This document shows positions 42,674-53,459 of a stretch of DNA of 64,000 nt, one piece after another. The stretch covers positions 357,965 to 421,964 of the forward strand of contig NZ_JARXWB010000004.1 in the NCBI RefSeq assembly GCF_029892425.1. The letters run 5' to 3'. Source of the DNA: Bradyrhizobium sp. BR13661. Its GTDB lineage: Bacteria; Pseudomonadota; Alphaproteobacteria; Rhizobiales; Xanthobacteraceae. Below the pieces are notes generated by a model. That model worked only from the letters and a program-made list of their open reading frames with translations, was not told the origin of the DNA and did no database searches. Each line of letters starts with the position of its first letter. Position 1 is the first letter of the stretch. Both the position numbers and the translations under genes were made by a program.

Positions 42674-44068
42674 ATGTCCATTCTTGCTGGAATCAGCCGC
42701 AAGCGTCCGACTGAGCTCGCGGGCGATCATCATGTGACGCCGGACCAGCCGTCGATCTCGCCGGATCGCGACGAGGCCTTGGCGGCGTTCATCGAGGCCC
42801 TGATCGAGGGCAACTTCCTGGCACCCGGCTACCGGGGCAGCGACCGTCTCTCCAATGCCGTCTCGAAGCTCGCAGCCAGACTGGCCAAGGATGCCTCGGA
42901 AAGACTGGACCGCATCGTCGATCTCAATGTTCAGAGCAATGAAACCGCGATTTCCGCGGCCCGGATGCTCACGGCTTGTCGGAACGTCGACGAGAGGACC
43001 CAGGCGCTGGCTGCCGCAAGCGAGGAGATGGTCGCCTCGGTTGGCCAGATCCGAGCCAATGCCGAGGACGCGGCCGGAAGCGCGGCGAAAATGAAATCGA
43101 ACGCCGAGCAAGGCATGACCACCGTCCGGCATGCGTCCAGGGCGATGGAGCGTGTCGAGACGACGGCAAACGAAGCCTCCGACAAGATCGTGGCGCTCAG
43201 CGCCGCATCCGAGGAAATCGGCGCCATTGTCTCCGCGATCGATGCAATCGCAAAGCAGACCAACCTGCTGGCGCTGAACGCGACGATCGAAGCTGCGCGT
43301 GCCGGCGAAGCCGGGCGCGGCTTTGCCGTTGTCGCTTCAGAGGTCAAGGCGCTTTCGCAGCAGACCGGCAAGGCGACCGAAGACATTCGTGACCGGATTC
43401 AGAGGTTGAGAAACGAAGTCGAGCTGATCGTGACCGCCATGTCGGATTGCAGGTCGGCGGCCGTCGAGAGCAAGAACGTCGTCGCGCAGCTCGGCGAGGA
43501 GATGTCGGGCGTGGAAAATCAGACCACTACCCTCAGTCAGGGCATGCATGAGATTACCAGCATCCTCGACCAGCAGACCAATGCATCCCGCGAGGTGGCC
43601 GAAGGCATCGCCGCGATCGCGCAGATGACCCAGGCCAGTGTCGATCAGATCAAGAGCATCTCTTCGCAGCTCGACGTCGGCCAGGGTATCGCCGGGCGAC
43701 AACTTCAGGATCTCGCCAGCCTGTCGTTCGACAACAAGATTCCGCGGCTCGCCAAGGCTGATCACGTGATCTGGAAGAAGCGGCTTGCCGACATGGCGGT
43801 CGGGCGCGCGACCTTGAAGGCCGACGAACTCGCCGATCATCATTCCTGCCGGCTGGGCAAATGGTACTATGGCGAAGGCTCCCTCGCGATCCGCAACCAC
43901 CGATCCTTTGGACCGCTCGAGAGGCCGCACGCCGAGGTTCATGAACACGGCAAGCGGGCCGCCAAACTGTTTGCAGACGGTGACCTCTCCGGCGCCCTCA
44001 AGGAAATCTCCCTGGTAGAGGAAGCCTCAGTCGAAGTGCTCAGGCTTCTCGACGATCTGGCGCGCTGA
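42674..44068 (+). CDS. Soluble methyl-accepting chemoreceptor with CZB domain
   Basis: This 464-residue chemotaxis receptor has no transmembrane helix. The signalling tip is [46 protein letters not shown] (about residues 185-230). The C-terminal CZB domain (about 358-464) carries a zinc-ligand set: His364 (DHVIWKKRL), Cys392 (CRLGKWYYG), and His419 and His423 (PHAEVHEHG). CZB receptors sense zinc or hypochlorous acid in other bacteria, so a cytosolic metal or oxidant signal is likely. The genes around it are metabolic, and no cheA or cheW is nearby. Confidence 0.92.
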   Translation: MSILAGISRKRPTELAGDHHVTPDQPSISPDRDEALAAFIEALIEGNFLAPGYRGSDRLSNAVSKLAARLAKDASERLDRIVDLNVQSNETAISAARMLTACRNVDERTQALAAASEEMVASVGQIRANAEDAAGSAAKMKSNAEQGMTTVRHASRAMERVETTANEASDKIVALSAASEEIGAIVSAIDAIAKQTNLLALNATIEAARAGEAGRGFAVVASEVKALSQQTGKATEDIRDRIQRLRNEVELIVTAMSDCRSAAVESKNVVAQLGEEMSGVENQTTTLSQGMHEITSILDQQTNASREVAEGIAAIAQMTQASVDQIKSISSQLDVGQGIAGRQLQDLASLSFDNKIPRLAKADHVIWKKRLADMAVGRATLKADELADHHSCRLGKWYYGEGSLAIRNHRSFGPLERPHAEVHEHGKRAAKLFADGDLSGALKEISLVEEASVEVLRLLDDLAR

Positions 44069-44247
44069 GACACCGGTCGCGCGCGAATATCGAGGCCGCC
44101 GGCCTGCAGACGACAACGGCGTAACGAGCCGCATCACGCAGAGCAGAGCCGCCATGTGCGCACGCGATGGCCCAAGAAACCTGCCTGCATTACCATTGCT
44201 CTCCAAGACCGCGCCAATCCATCAGCGGTCGCTTGGGGAGCAGTTCG

Positions 44248-45273
44248 ATGGAATATCGGCGCTTGGGCCGGTCAGGCCTCATGGTGCCCGCTTTGAGCCT
44301 TGGCACGGGCACGTTCGGCGGCGTCGGCCGCCTCGCCGCCTGGGGAACCACCGACGCCACCGAAGCGCGGCGCCTTCTGGACATTTGCCTCGAGGCCGGC
44401 GTGTCGATGTTCGACACCGCCGACGTCTATTCGCTCGGTGAATCCGAGCGCGTCCTCGGTGCAGCCATCAAGGGCCGCCGCGACAAGGTGCTGGTCTCGA
44501 CCAAGGCCACCTTCCGCTTCGGCGACGGCCCCAACGATGTCGGCTCGTCGCGGCAGCACCTGCTCGCGGCCATCGACGGCTCGCTGAGCCGGCTCGGCAC
44601 CGACTATATCGACCTGTTCCAGCTTCACGGCTTCGACGCGATGACGCCGCCGGAGGAGGTGCTCAGCACGCTCGACGTGCTCGTACGCGCCGGCAAGATC
44701 CGCTACGTCGGCGTCTCGAATTTCTCGGGCTGGCACCTCATGAAGTCGCTCTCCGTTGCCGACAAGCACGGGTTCCCGCGCTACGTCGCCAACCAGACGT
44801 ACTACTCGCTGGTCGGGCGCGACTATGAGTGGGAGCTGATGCCGCTCGGCCTCGACCAGGGGCTCGGTGCCGTGGTCTGGTCGCCGCTCGGTTGGGGGCG
44901 CCTCACCGGAAAGATCCGCCGCGGCCAGCCGAAGCCTGAAGTGAGCCGGCTGCCCAAGACCGCCGATTTCGGCCCGCCCGTGCCCGATGAGCACGTCTAT
45001 CGCGTGGTCGAGGCGATCGACGAGGTCGCCAAGGAGACCGGCAAGAGCGTTTCGCAGATTGCACTGAACTGGCTGCTGCAGCGTCCGACCGTGTCGACGC
45101 TGATCATCGGCGCGCGCAACGAGACGCAGCTGCGCGAAAATCTCGGCGCGGTCGGCTGGTCCCTGACCAAGGACCAGATCGCAAAACTCGACGCCGCCAG
45201 CAAGGTGACGCTGCCCTATCCGTACTGGCACCAGCGCGGCACCTTCTCCGATCGAAATCCACCGCCGGTGTGA
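44248..45273 (+). CDS. Aldo/keto reductase
   Basis: This 341-residue NADPH-dependent aldo/keto reductase has the catalytic tetrad Asp56 and Tyr61 (MFDTADVY), Lys86 (VLVSTKATF) and His127 (DLFQLHGFD). The tail LIIGARNETQLRENLGAVGWSLTKDQIAKLD is the coenzyme-binding part. It is nearest to the YajO/AKR12-like or general-stress AKR groups. The start at 44248 follows GGGGAG. The substrate is unknown. Confidence 0.92.
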   Translation: MEYRRLGRSGLMVPALSLGTGTFGGVGRLAAWGTTDATEARRLLDICLEAGVSMFDTADVYSLGESERVLGAAIKGRRDKVLVSTKATFRFGDGPNDVGSSRQHLLAAIDGSLSRLGTDYIDLFQLHGFDAMTPPEEVLSTLDVLVRAGKIRYVGVSNFSGWHLMKSLSVADKHGFPRYVANQTYYSLVGRDYEWELMPLGLDQGLGAVVWSPLGWGRLTGKIRRGQPKPEVSRLPKTADFGPPVPDEHVYRVVEAIDEVAKETGKSVSQIALNWLLQRPTVSTLIIGARNETQLRENLGAVGWSLTKDQIAKLDAASKVTLPYPYWHQRGTFSDRNPPPV

Positions 45274-45361
45274 TTGTCTTAGCCGCAAGGGCCGGCTTTG
45301 AGCTGTATCAAACCGACCCTGGCGGACAATGGCATCGTGCAGCCCCAGTGAGGGCAGTCCG

Positions 45362-45523
45362 ATGCGCAGATTTGCCATGAAGGCCCTGTTCACGGCCCTT
45401 AACCTCGACCGTGCCGAGCGAACGCGGATCGACTGGGATCGTCGCATCCTGATTTTCTCGACCGCCGTGTCGATCGGGCTTATTGCGCTCTACATCTTCG
45501 GCAAGACGACCTCGCGCTGGTGA
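45362..45523 (+). CDS. Small single-pass membrane protein
   Basis: This 53-residue protein reads MRRFAMKALFTALNLDRAERTRIDWDRR, then one hydrophobic helix (ILIFSTAVSIGLIALYIFGK). The ATG at 45362 follows GAGGGCAG with good spacing; an upstream in-frame start at 45329 adds 11 residues. No family is recognised. It stands between the aldo/keto reductase gene and the DHA2 exporter gene on the same strand. Confidence 0.55.
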   Translation: MRRFAMKALFTALNLDRAERTRIDWDRRILIFSTAVSIGLIALYIFGKTTSRW

Positions 45524-45669
45524 ACCAGCGAAGGGTGCGCCGATCCATGCCTGTCGCGCCGAGAGCCCTGCTTCCGGCACGGGAACCGTCCGTGTCCTGC
45601 CGGGTTGCGATAGGCAGCGCAATTTCCTAATCGAGGGGACACACGGCTCGAATCAAGCACGCCTCCACC

Positions 45670-47091
45670 ATGTCGTCAGTCCCGATCGAACATGCCGACG
45701 GCCTGCCACAGCCTCAGCGCAATCAGGCCATCCTGACCATTGCGCTCGGCATCACCATGGCCGTCGTCGACAGCGCCATTGCCAATGTCGCATTGCCGAC
45801 GATTGCAACCGACCTGAACGCGAGTCCGGCGTTCTCGATCTGGATCGTCAACGGCTATCAGCTTGCGATCACGATCTCGCTGCTGCCGCTGGCTTCACTT
45901 GGCGAGATCGTCGGCTATCGCCGCGTCTATCTGGTCGGGCTCGCGCTGTTCACGCTCGCATCAGCCTTCTGCGCGCTGGCGCATACACTGCCGCTGCTGA
46001 CGATCGCCCGCATCATCCAGGGCTTCGGCGCGGCCGGCATCATGAGCGTCAACTCAGCGCTGGTTCGTTTCACTTATCCGCGCAGCCTGCTCGGGCGCGG
46101 CATCGGGCTCAATGCGCTCGTCGTCGCTTTCTCCGCTGCGATCGGGCCGACCCTTGCGGCCGGCATCCTCGCAGTTGGCAGCTGGCCCTGGCTGTTCGCC
46201 ATCAACGTGCCGCTCGGCGTGGTGACCCTGGTGCTCGGCCTGCGCAGCCTGCCGCACGCGAATCTGGCGAGCCATTCCTTCGACTGGCAGAGCGCGGGGC
46301 TCTCGGCGATCACCTTCGGCATCGGCATCGCCGCGATCGACAGCGTCGGTCACGGCGAGGCGACGGTGACCTGCCTGATCCAGTTCGCGATTGCGATCGT
46401 CGCCGGCGCGTTGCTCGTCTATCGCGAGACCCACATGAAGTCGCCGCTGTTGCCGGTCGACCTGCTGCGCATTCCGGTGTTCGGGCTGTCGATTGCGACC
46501 TCGGTCGCTTCGTTCTGCGGCCAGATGCTGGCCTTCGTCGCGATCCCCTTCTACCTCCAGAGCCGCTTCGGCTACTCGGCCGTGCACATGGGCCTCCTGA
46601 TCACGCCATGGCCGATCGCAGTGGCGTGCGCCGCTCCCCTCGCCGGCCGCCTGGTCGAGCGCTATCCGTCCGGCCTGCTCGGCGGCATCGGGCTGACGCT
46701 TTTCGCCTGCGGCCTTGCTGCGCTGGCTTTCCTGCCTCTGAGCCCGACGCCGCTCGACGTCGTCTGGCGGATGGCATTGGCGGGCTTCGGATTTGGCCTG
46801 TTCCAGACGCCGAACAACCGCACCATGATCGCAGCCGCACCACGTGACCGCGCCGGCGGTGCAAGCGGCATGCTGGGCACGGCACGCCTGCTCGGCCAGA
46901 CCACCGGAGCTGCGCTGGTGGCTCTCTTCCTTGGGCGCTATCCGATCGAGGGGACGCGGATCGCGCTCCTCGCCGGCGTCGGATTTGCGCTCTGCGGCGC
47001 CATGCTGAGCATGTTGCGGCTATCGCCGGCCGGCGCGCGCGGCGCTGAACAAGTTCGCGTCCAGGACGACCAGCGCCTACGGGGCGAATAG
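45670..47091 (+). CDS. DHA2-family MFS multidrug exporter
   Basis: This 473-residue protein of about 14 helices has the H+-antiporter hallmarks LTIALGITMAVVDSAIANVALPTIATDLN (motif D1-like) and GYRRVYLVGLALFTLASAFCALA (motif A region). It also has the motif C-like stretch NALVVAFSAAIGPTLAAGILAVG. It most resembles EmrB/QacA/SmvA drug:H+ antiporters. No emrA-like membrane fusion gene is beside it, so it may act alone. The substrate is unknown. Confidence 0.9.
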   Translation: MSSVPIEHADGLPQPQRNQAILTIALGITMAVVDSAIANVALPTIATDLNASPAFSIWIVNGYQLAITISLLPLASLGEIVGYRRVYLVGLALFTLASAFCALAHTLPLLTIARIIQGFGAAGIMSVNSALVRFTYPRSLLGRGIGLNALVVAFSAAIGPTLAAGILAVGSWPWLFAINVPLGVVTLVLGLRSLPHANLASHSFDWQSAGLSAITFGIGIAAIDSVGHGEATVTCLIQFAIAIVAGALLVYRETHMKSPLLPVDLLRIPVFGLSIATSVASFCGQMLAFVAIPFYLQSRFGYSAVHMGLLITPWPIAVACAAPLAGRLVERYPSGLLGGIGLTLFACGLAALAFLPLSPTPLDVVWRMALAGFGFGLFQTPNNRTMIAAAPRDRAGGASGMLGTARLLGQTTGAALVALFLGRYPIEGTRIALLAGVGFALCGAMLSMLRLSPAGARGAEQVRVQDDQRLRGE

Positions 47092-47217
47092 CCAACCCAC
47101 GCCCGGATATCCACCGATTGCAGACGCAACCCCTGCGTGGCTTAACTATCTGGCGTATTGACCTATTGCCCTCCCGCTCCAGTTGCGCTTCAGTAAGGGC
47201 GGGACAAGGGGCATTTC

Positions 47218-47682
47218 ATGCGTTTATTTGGAGTAGTGGCGCTCAGCGTCACACTGGGCGGCTGCGCGTCCGTCACGCGCGGTACCACAGAGAACATCAG
47301 CATTGCATCAACACCCTCAGGCGTTGAAGCCGTCGTTAGCGGAATGGAAGTACCAACCACCTGCATGACGCCATGCTCCATCGTCGTGAAGCGGAACGCC
47401 GATATCTCTATCACCTTCCAGAAGGACGGCTATGAACCGCAGATCGTGCCACTGAGCCGCGACATCCCGACTGGAGGGGCCGCAGGTTTTGCCGGTAATC
47501 TCCTGCTCGGCGGTGTCGTGGGCATGGGCGTCGACGCCGCAACAGGCGCGGCAACCGATCACAAGCCGAACCCGGTCATCGTGACGATGCAGCCGTCAGC
47601 CCCGCCTCCCCGCGCCGCGCGGCCGCCCGCGCCAAGGAAACCGCGGCCACCGGCTGCGGCGGCGTCCGAAGCCGGTACATAG
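47218..47682 (+). CDS. Lipoprotein with PEGA-like domain
   Basis: This 154-residue lipoprotein has the lipobox LGGC (Cys at residue 16) after a short hydrophobic signal. The mature domain reads NISIASTPSGVEAVVSGMEVPTTCMTPCSIVVKRNADISITFQKDGYEPQIVPLS, a PEGA-like beta-sandwich. A glycine-rich hydrophobic stretch and a Pro/Ala-rich tail follow. It may be anchored to the outer membrane. Similar proteins are widespread and uncharacterised in Bradyrhizobium. Confidence 0.8.
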   Translation: MRLFGVVALSVTLGGCASVTRGTTENISIASTPSGVEAVVSGMEVPTTCMTPCSIVVKRNADISITFQKDGYEPQIVPLSRDIPTGGAAGFAGNLLLGGVVGMGVDAATGAATDHKPNPVIVTMQPSAPPPRAARPPAPRKPRPPAAAASEAGT

Positions 47683-47705
47683 AAGTCCCGCATTGTGACG
47701 CAAAC

Positions 47706-47734
47706 AAAAAGGCCGGCTCTTCAGCCGGCCTTTT
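47706..47734. terminator. Bidirectional terminator between lipoprotein and clpA
   Basis: AAAAAGGCCGGCT and AGCCGGCCTTTT form a hairpin with a 4-base loop and A/T runs on both sides. It lies between the convergent lipoprotein and clpA genes and suits both strands. Confidence 0.9.
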
Positions 47735-47752
47735 CAATTCATCATGCGCCGA

Positions 47753-50164
<2,412 letters not shown>

Positions 50165-50457
50165 TCGCGTCCTCTATGGCCCCCACCATCATGATCGCCA
50201 TCGCCCGGTCAGGCAACAACAACCTTTGTCACATATAGTTATACAAGATCGCGGCAAAAGACCGGTTCCGCGACTCGACAGGCATTACGCGCCCACGGCA
50301 TTCTCGATGCAAAACCCGTTCCGATTTGGGCAAAACTACCCATTTGGGCAGGATTGGCGCCGGCGCTGATTTGTGCCGGATCGCGCCCCGGTATGCGCTG
50401 ACATCACACACCGCACGAACTGAACGACTCCAGAGATCGCTGGATACGAACGCGCAG
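50165..50457. other. clpS-clpA intergenic region
   Basis: A 293-base spacer with an AT-rich patch (CACATATAGTTATACAAG near 50228-50246) that could be the clpA promoter. No gene, repeat or strong hairpin was recognised. Confidence 0.4.
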
Positions 50458-50790
50458 CTACTTCTTTTCCATCACACATTGCAGCGGGTGCTGGTGTTTG
50501 CGGGCGAAATCCATCACCTGCGTCACCTTCGTCTCTGCAATCTCATAGGTGAACACGCCACACTCGCCGATACCGTGATGGTGGACATGCAGCATGATCT
50601 TGGTCGCGGCCTCGACGTCCTTCTGGAAGAATTTCTCCAGCACGTGGACGACGAATTCCATCGGAGTGTAGTCGTCGTTGAGGATCAGCACACGATAAAG
50701 GTTCGGCCGCTTGGTCTTCGGCTTGACCTTGGTGATGACGGACGTGTTGGGACCCGCCGGGCCGCCCGAACGGTTCTCATCATTGCTCAT
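50458..50790 (-). CDS. clpS: ClpS adaptor of the ClpAP protease
   Basis: This 110-residue ClpS directs N-end-rule substrates to ClpA. The core reads [91 protein letters not shown] is the substrate pocket, with HVHHHG behind it. The disordered N-terminus needed to block ClpA is present. The start at 50790 fits alphaproteobacterial homologues; an ATG at 50850 is in frame but less likely. It lies upstream of clpA. Confidence 0.95.
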   Translation of the reverse strand: MSNDENRSGGPAGPNTSVITKVKPKTKRPNLYRVLILNDDYTPMEFVVHVLEKFFQKDVEAATKIMLHVHHHGIGECGVFTYEIAETKVTQVMDFARKHQHPLQCVMEKK

Positions 50791-50850
50791 CCGGGGAGCG
50801 TGGGCGGCGGACGCCGCGGACAGGTCAAGTCTGGAAGTCAGTTGCGGCAT

Positions 50851-51277
50851 GGCTCAGGCGTTCAAATTCCCCACGGAAGCGTGATGACGGCTTGCCGCGC
50901 AGCCCCGCACACGGGAGCCCCGCGCTGGCGCGCCGGCCTTCTGGATCGCCGCTTCCAACCCGTCCGGGCCAAGCCGGATCGGCTGCAGCGAATATGGGCC
51001 TGCCCCCGGCTCGCCGCAAGCGTGCAAAGACCAGCCGACGAGGCCGCGACGATCCCGATTCCCGGACCGGAACGATCCGGTGCAAGGTTAATCAATCCAA
51101 ACCGATTTGACAAAAATTTCCCGCTGGCCCGTTCAGATGGCGTTGACCAGGAACCTGACACCAACGCCACCCGCGGCGGTTTGGCGCAGGATTCCCCGTT
51201 TTTTTACGGGCTGGTTTACCCGTCGTTCAAGGCCGTAGCGCAAAAATCAGGCAAAACCACGGATCTTGGGGATCGTG
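50851..51277. other. Gene-free gap, nothing clear
   Basis: There are 427 bases between the divergent clpS and VWA/Tad-type genes. No reading frame here is convincing, and I see no repeat or RNA. Both promoters must lie here; an AT-rich block with CAATCCAAACCGATTTGACAAAAATTT around 51090-51120 is the best candidate. Confidence 0.4.
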
Positions 51278-52660
51278 ATGTTTCGCCTGCACGTTGTCAG
51301 CCGCATGGGTCGACAGCTCGCCCGCTTCGCGAGGGCAGAGCAAGGCAATATCGCCATGATCTTCGCCATCGCCCTGGTGCCTGTTCTCGGCTTCGTGGGC
51401 GCCGCTATCGATTACAGCCGCGCCGTCCAGGCTCGCACCCAGATGCAAGCGGCGCTGGATTCCACCGCGCTGATGCTCTCCAAGGATCTGTCTTCGGGCG
51501 TCATCACGACGTCGCAGATCAACGCCAAGGCACAGAGCTATTTCAACGGCCTTTACACCAATACGAGCACTCAGTCGCTGGTCATCTCCGCAAGCTATAC
51601 GGCTGCAAGCAGCTCTGCCAATGCGACGGTCCAGGTCACGGGATCCGGATCGATCACGACAGACTTCATGAAAATCGTCGGCTTTCCGAATCTCGGCTTC
51701 AACGCGAACTCGACCAGCACCTGGGGAGCCAGCCTGCTGCGCGTTGCGCTGGTGCTCGATAACACCGGTTCGATGGGGCAATACAGCAAGCTGACGTCCA
51801 TGCAGAGCGCCGCCAAGAGCCTGGTCACCCAATTGTCCAACCTCGCCGTGAACGCTGGTGACGTCTATATCTCCGTCGTCCCCTTCGAGATCGACGTCAA
51901 TGTTGGCACATCCAATGTCGGCGCGAGTTGGCTGCGTTGGGATCAATGGGATTCGAAGAACTATTCCAATGCAGCCACGCCGTGGCAGACCTATTGCAGT
52001 GGCGGCTACTGGATGACCATGGCCCAATGCAAAGGCCACGGCTACAACTGGAATCACACGCCTTCCGGCAGCACCTCGCAATGGAACGGCTGTGTGACCG
52101 ACCGGGACCAGAGCTACGACGTCTCGTCCACCGCACCCAGCTCGGCCGCGACCTATTTCTACGCCGACCAGGACCAATCGTGCCCGACGGCGCAGATTCT
52201 GCCGCTGACCTACAATTGGACCACGGTGAACAACACGATCAATGCCATGACGGCCCAAGGCGCGACCAACCAGACGATCGGGCTGCAGTGGGGCTGGCTC
52301 TCGCTGCTTCAGCAGGCCCCGATGAACGCACCGGCAGAACCAGCTACCGGCAACACCTATCAACACATCATCGTGCTGTTTACCGACGGCTTGAACACCG
52401 GCGACCGCTGGTACGGCGATTTCTCGAACACCAGCAGCCAGGTTGACTCTCGCATGAGCACCCTGTGCACCAACATCAAGACCTCAGGCGTCACCATCTA
52501 CACGGTTCAGATCGATACGGACGGCGCGGGCCAGTCGGCGGTCCTGCCCGGCTGCGCAAGCGACTCGAGCAAATTCTTCATGCTGACGAGTTCGAGCCAG
52601 ATCGCAGCCGCCTTTAATCAGATTGGCACATCGATCTCCAAGCTCCACGTGTCACGGTGA
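51278..52660 (+). CDS. TadG/TadE-like pilus-associated protein with VWA domain
   Basis: This 460-residue exported protein has a class-III-like hydrophobic N-helix (EQGNIAMIFAIALVPVLGFVGAAIDYS, about residues 21-47) typical of Tad pilus minor proteins. Its von Willebrand A domain has the MIDAS motif at DNTGSM (161-166) and a second metal-site region FTDGLNTGD. An insertion of about 130 residues rich in Trp, Tyr and Cys lies between (QTYCSGGYWMTMAQCKGHGYNW). No tad or cpa genes are nearby, so it is an orphan. The start at 51278 follows GGGGATC. Confidence 0.86.
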   Translation: MFRLHVVSRMGRQLARFARAEQGNIAMIFAIALVPVLGFVGAAIDYSRAVQARTQMQAALDSTALMLSKDLSSGVITTSQINAKAQSYFNGLYTNTSTQSLVISASYTAASSSANATVQVTGSGSITTDFMKIVGFPNLGFNANSTSTWGASLLRVALVLDNTGSMGQYSKLTSMQSAAKSLVTQLSNLAVNAGDVYISVVPFEIDVNVGTSNVGASWLRWDQWDSKNYSNAATPWQTYCSGGYWMTMAQCKGHGYNWNHTPSGSTSQWNGCVTDRDQSYDVSSTAPSSAATYFYADQDQSCPTAQILPLTYNWTTVNNTINAMTAQGATNQTIGLQWGWLSLLQQAPMNAPAEPATGNTYQHIIVLFTDGLNTGDRWYGDFSNTSSQVDSRMSTLCTNIKTSGVTIYTVQIDTDGAGQSAVLPGCASDSSKFFMLTSSSQIAAAFNQIGTSISKLHVSR

Positions 52661-52686
52661 GACGTGCGGCGGAGCCTGCACAAAAA

Positions 52687-52713
52687 AAGCCCGGCTGCTT
52701 CAGCCGGGCTTTT
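52687..52713. terminator. Bidirectional terminator between VWA protein and phasin
   Basis: AAGCCCGGCTG and CAGCCGGGCTTTT form a hairpin with a CTT loop, flanked by A and T runs. It sits 26 bases past the VWA gene stop and before the phasin stop. Confidence 0.9.
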
Positions 52714-52733
52714 CGATTCCAGGAGTAAAGAGA

Positions 52734-53072
52734 TTACTGGGCAGCCGGGGTGAACTTCGACACGACCGTCTCGACCGGCTTGAACGCCTGCTTGGCGAGG
52801 TCGCTGTAGAGGCCGGCGATCTTCTGCGATTCCGCGACGAAGGTCTCGTAGGCGGAACGGGCGAAATCGGTCTGCGCTTCGAGCGCCTTGTCCAGCGACT
52901 TCACGCCGGAAAGCTTCTCGACGAAGGACTTGGTGTCTTCGAACGACTTCTTGGTGTAGTCGCCATACGCGCTGGCGATCGCCTGGAGGCCGTGCTGCAC
53001 CGAGGTCGCCGAGGCGACGTAGGTCTCGAAATGCTCTTTGCCGTAGTTCTGGAAGTCTTCAACCTTGAACAT
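52734..53072 (-). CDS. Phasin family protein
   Basis: This 112-residue all-helical phasin (PF09361 type) reads MFKVEDFQNYGKEHFETYVASATSVQHGLQAIASAYGDYTKKSFEDTKSFVEKLSGVKSLDKALEAQTDFARSAYETFVAESQKIAGLYSDLAKQAFKP. It coats polyhydroxybutyrate granules and interacts with the synthase. The start at 53072 follows AAGGA; an in-frame start at 53132 adds 20 weaker residues. Two TGC-N3-GCA palindromes lie 60-105 bases upstream, which suggests control by a PhaR-type regulator. Confidence 0.9.
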   Translation of the reverse strand: MFKVEDFQNYGKEHFETYVASATSVQHGLQAIASAYGDYTKKSFEDTKSFVEKLSGVKSLDKALEAQTDFARSAYETFVAESQKIAGLYSDLAKQAFKPVETVVSKFTPAAQ

Positions 53073-53459
53073 CTTGGAATCCTTTTCCCTGGCTCGTGTC
53101 CGGAAGCCCCGGCTCCCTGACTCTGCCCACAATTAGTGCAACGCACAAAAAAGTCAAGAATCTTGTGCGACGCACAAAAACGGACGCAAGTTACGGAAAT
53201 TCCCGGGCTTTCCCGCAAGGGTTTCTTAAGCTTTTGGAAACCGCGGGCCCCTACCCTGATTCCCTGGACGTGTTCACTTCCGCAGGCGGCCAAAAGCCGT
53301 TTGAGAACATCACCTTAGCCAGAACAGCGGCTCAGGCCCAACGTCTCCCGCAGTGAACACCAGCGGAGGGACAGCCTGAGCAGGTAATGATCCCGGGTCC
53401 GCAGGGCACAATTTCGCCTCACGAGCCGGTGATCAAGTCACAAACGGGGACGGGGTTCC
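53073..53459. other. Phasin to carboxypeptidase divergent spacer
   Basis: A 387-base spacer holds the phasin upstream palindromes at its left end. The rest serves as promoter region for the plus-strand carboxypeptidase gene. No gene was recognised in it. Confidence 0.4.
53136..53177. promoter_or_regulatory. Two TGC-N3-GCA palindromes upstream of the phasin
   Basis: GTGCAACGCAC (53136-53146) and TTGTGCGACGCACAA (53163-53177) lie 60-105 bases upstream of the phasin start, their centres about 29 bases apart. The TGC-N3-GCA core agrees with the CTGC/GCAG-type sites reported for PhaR regulators of phasins in alphaproteobacteria. Assignment to PhaR is inference. Confidence 0.6.
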
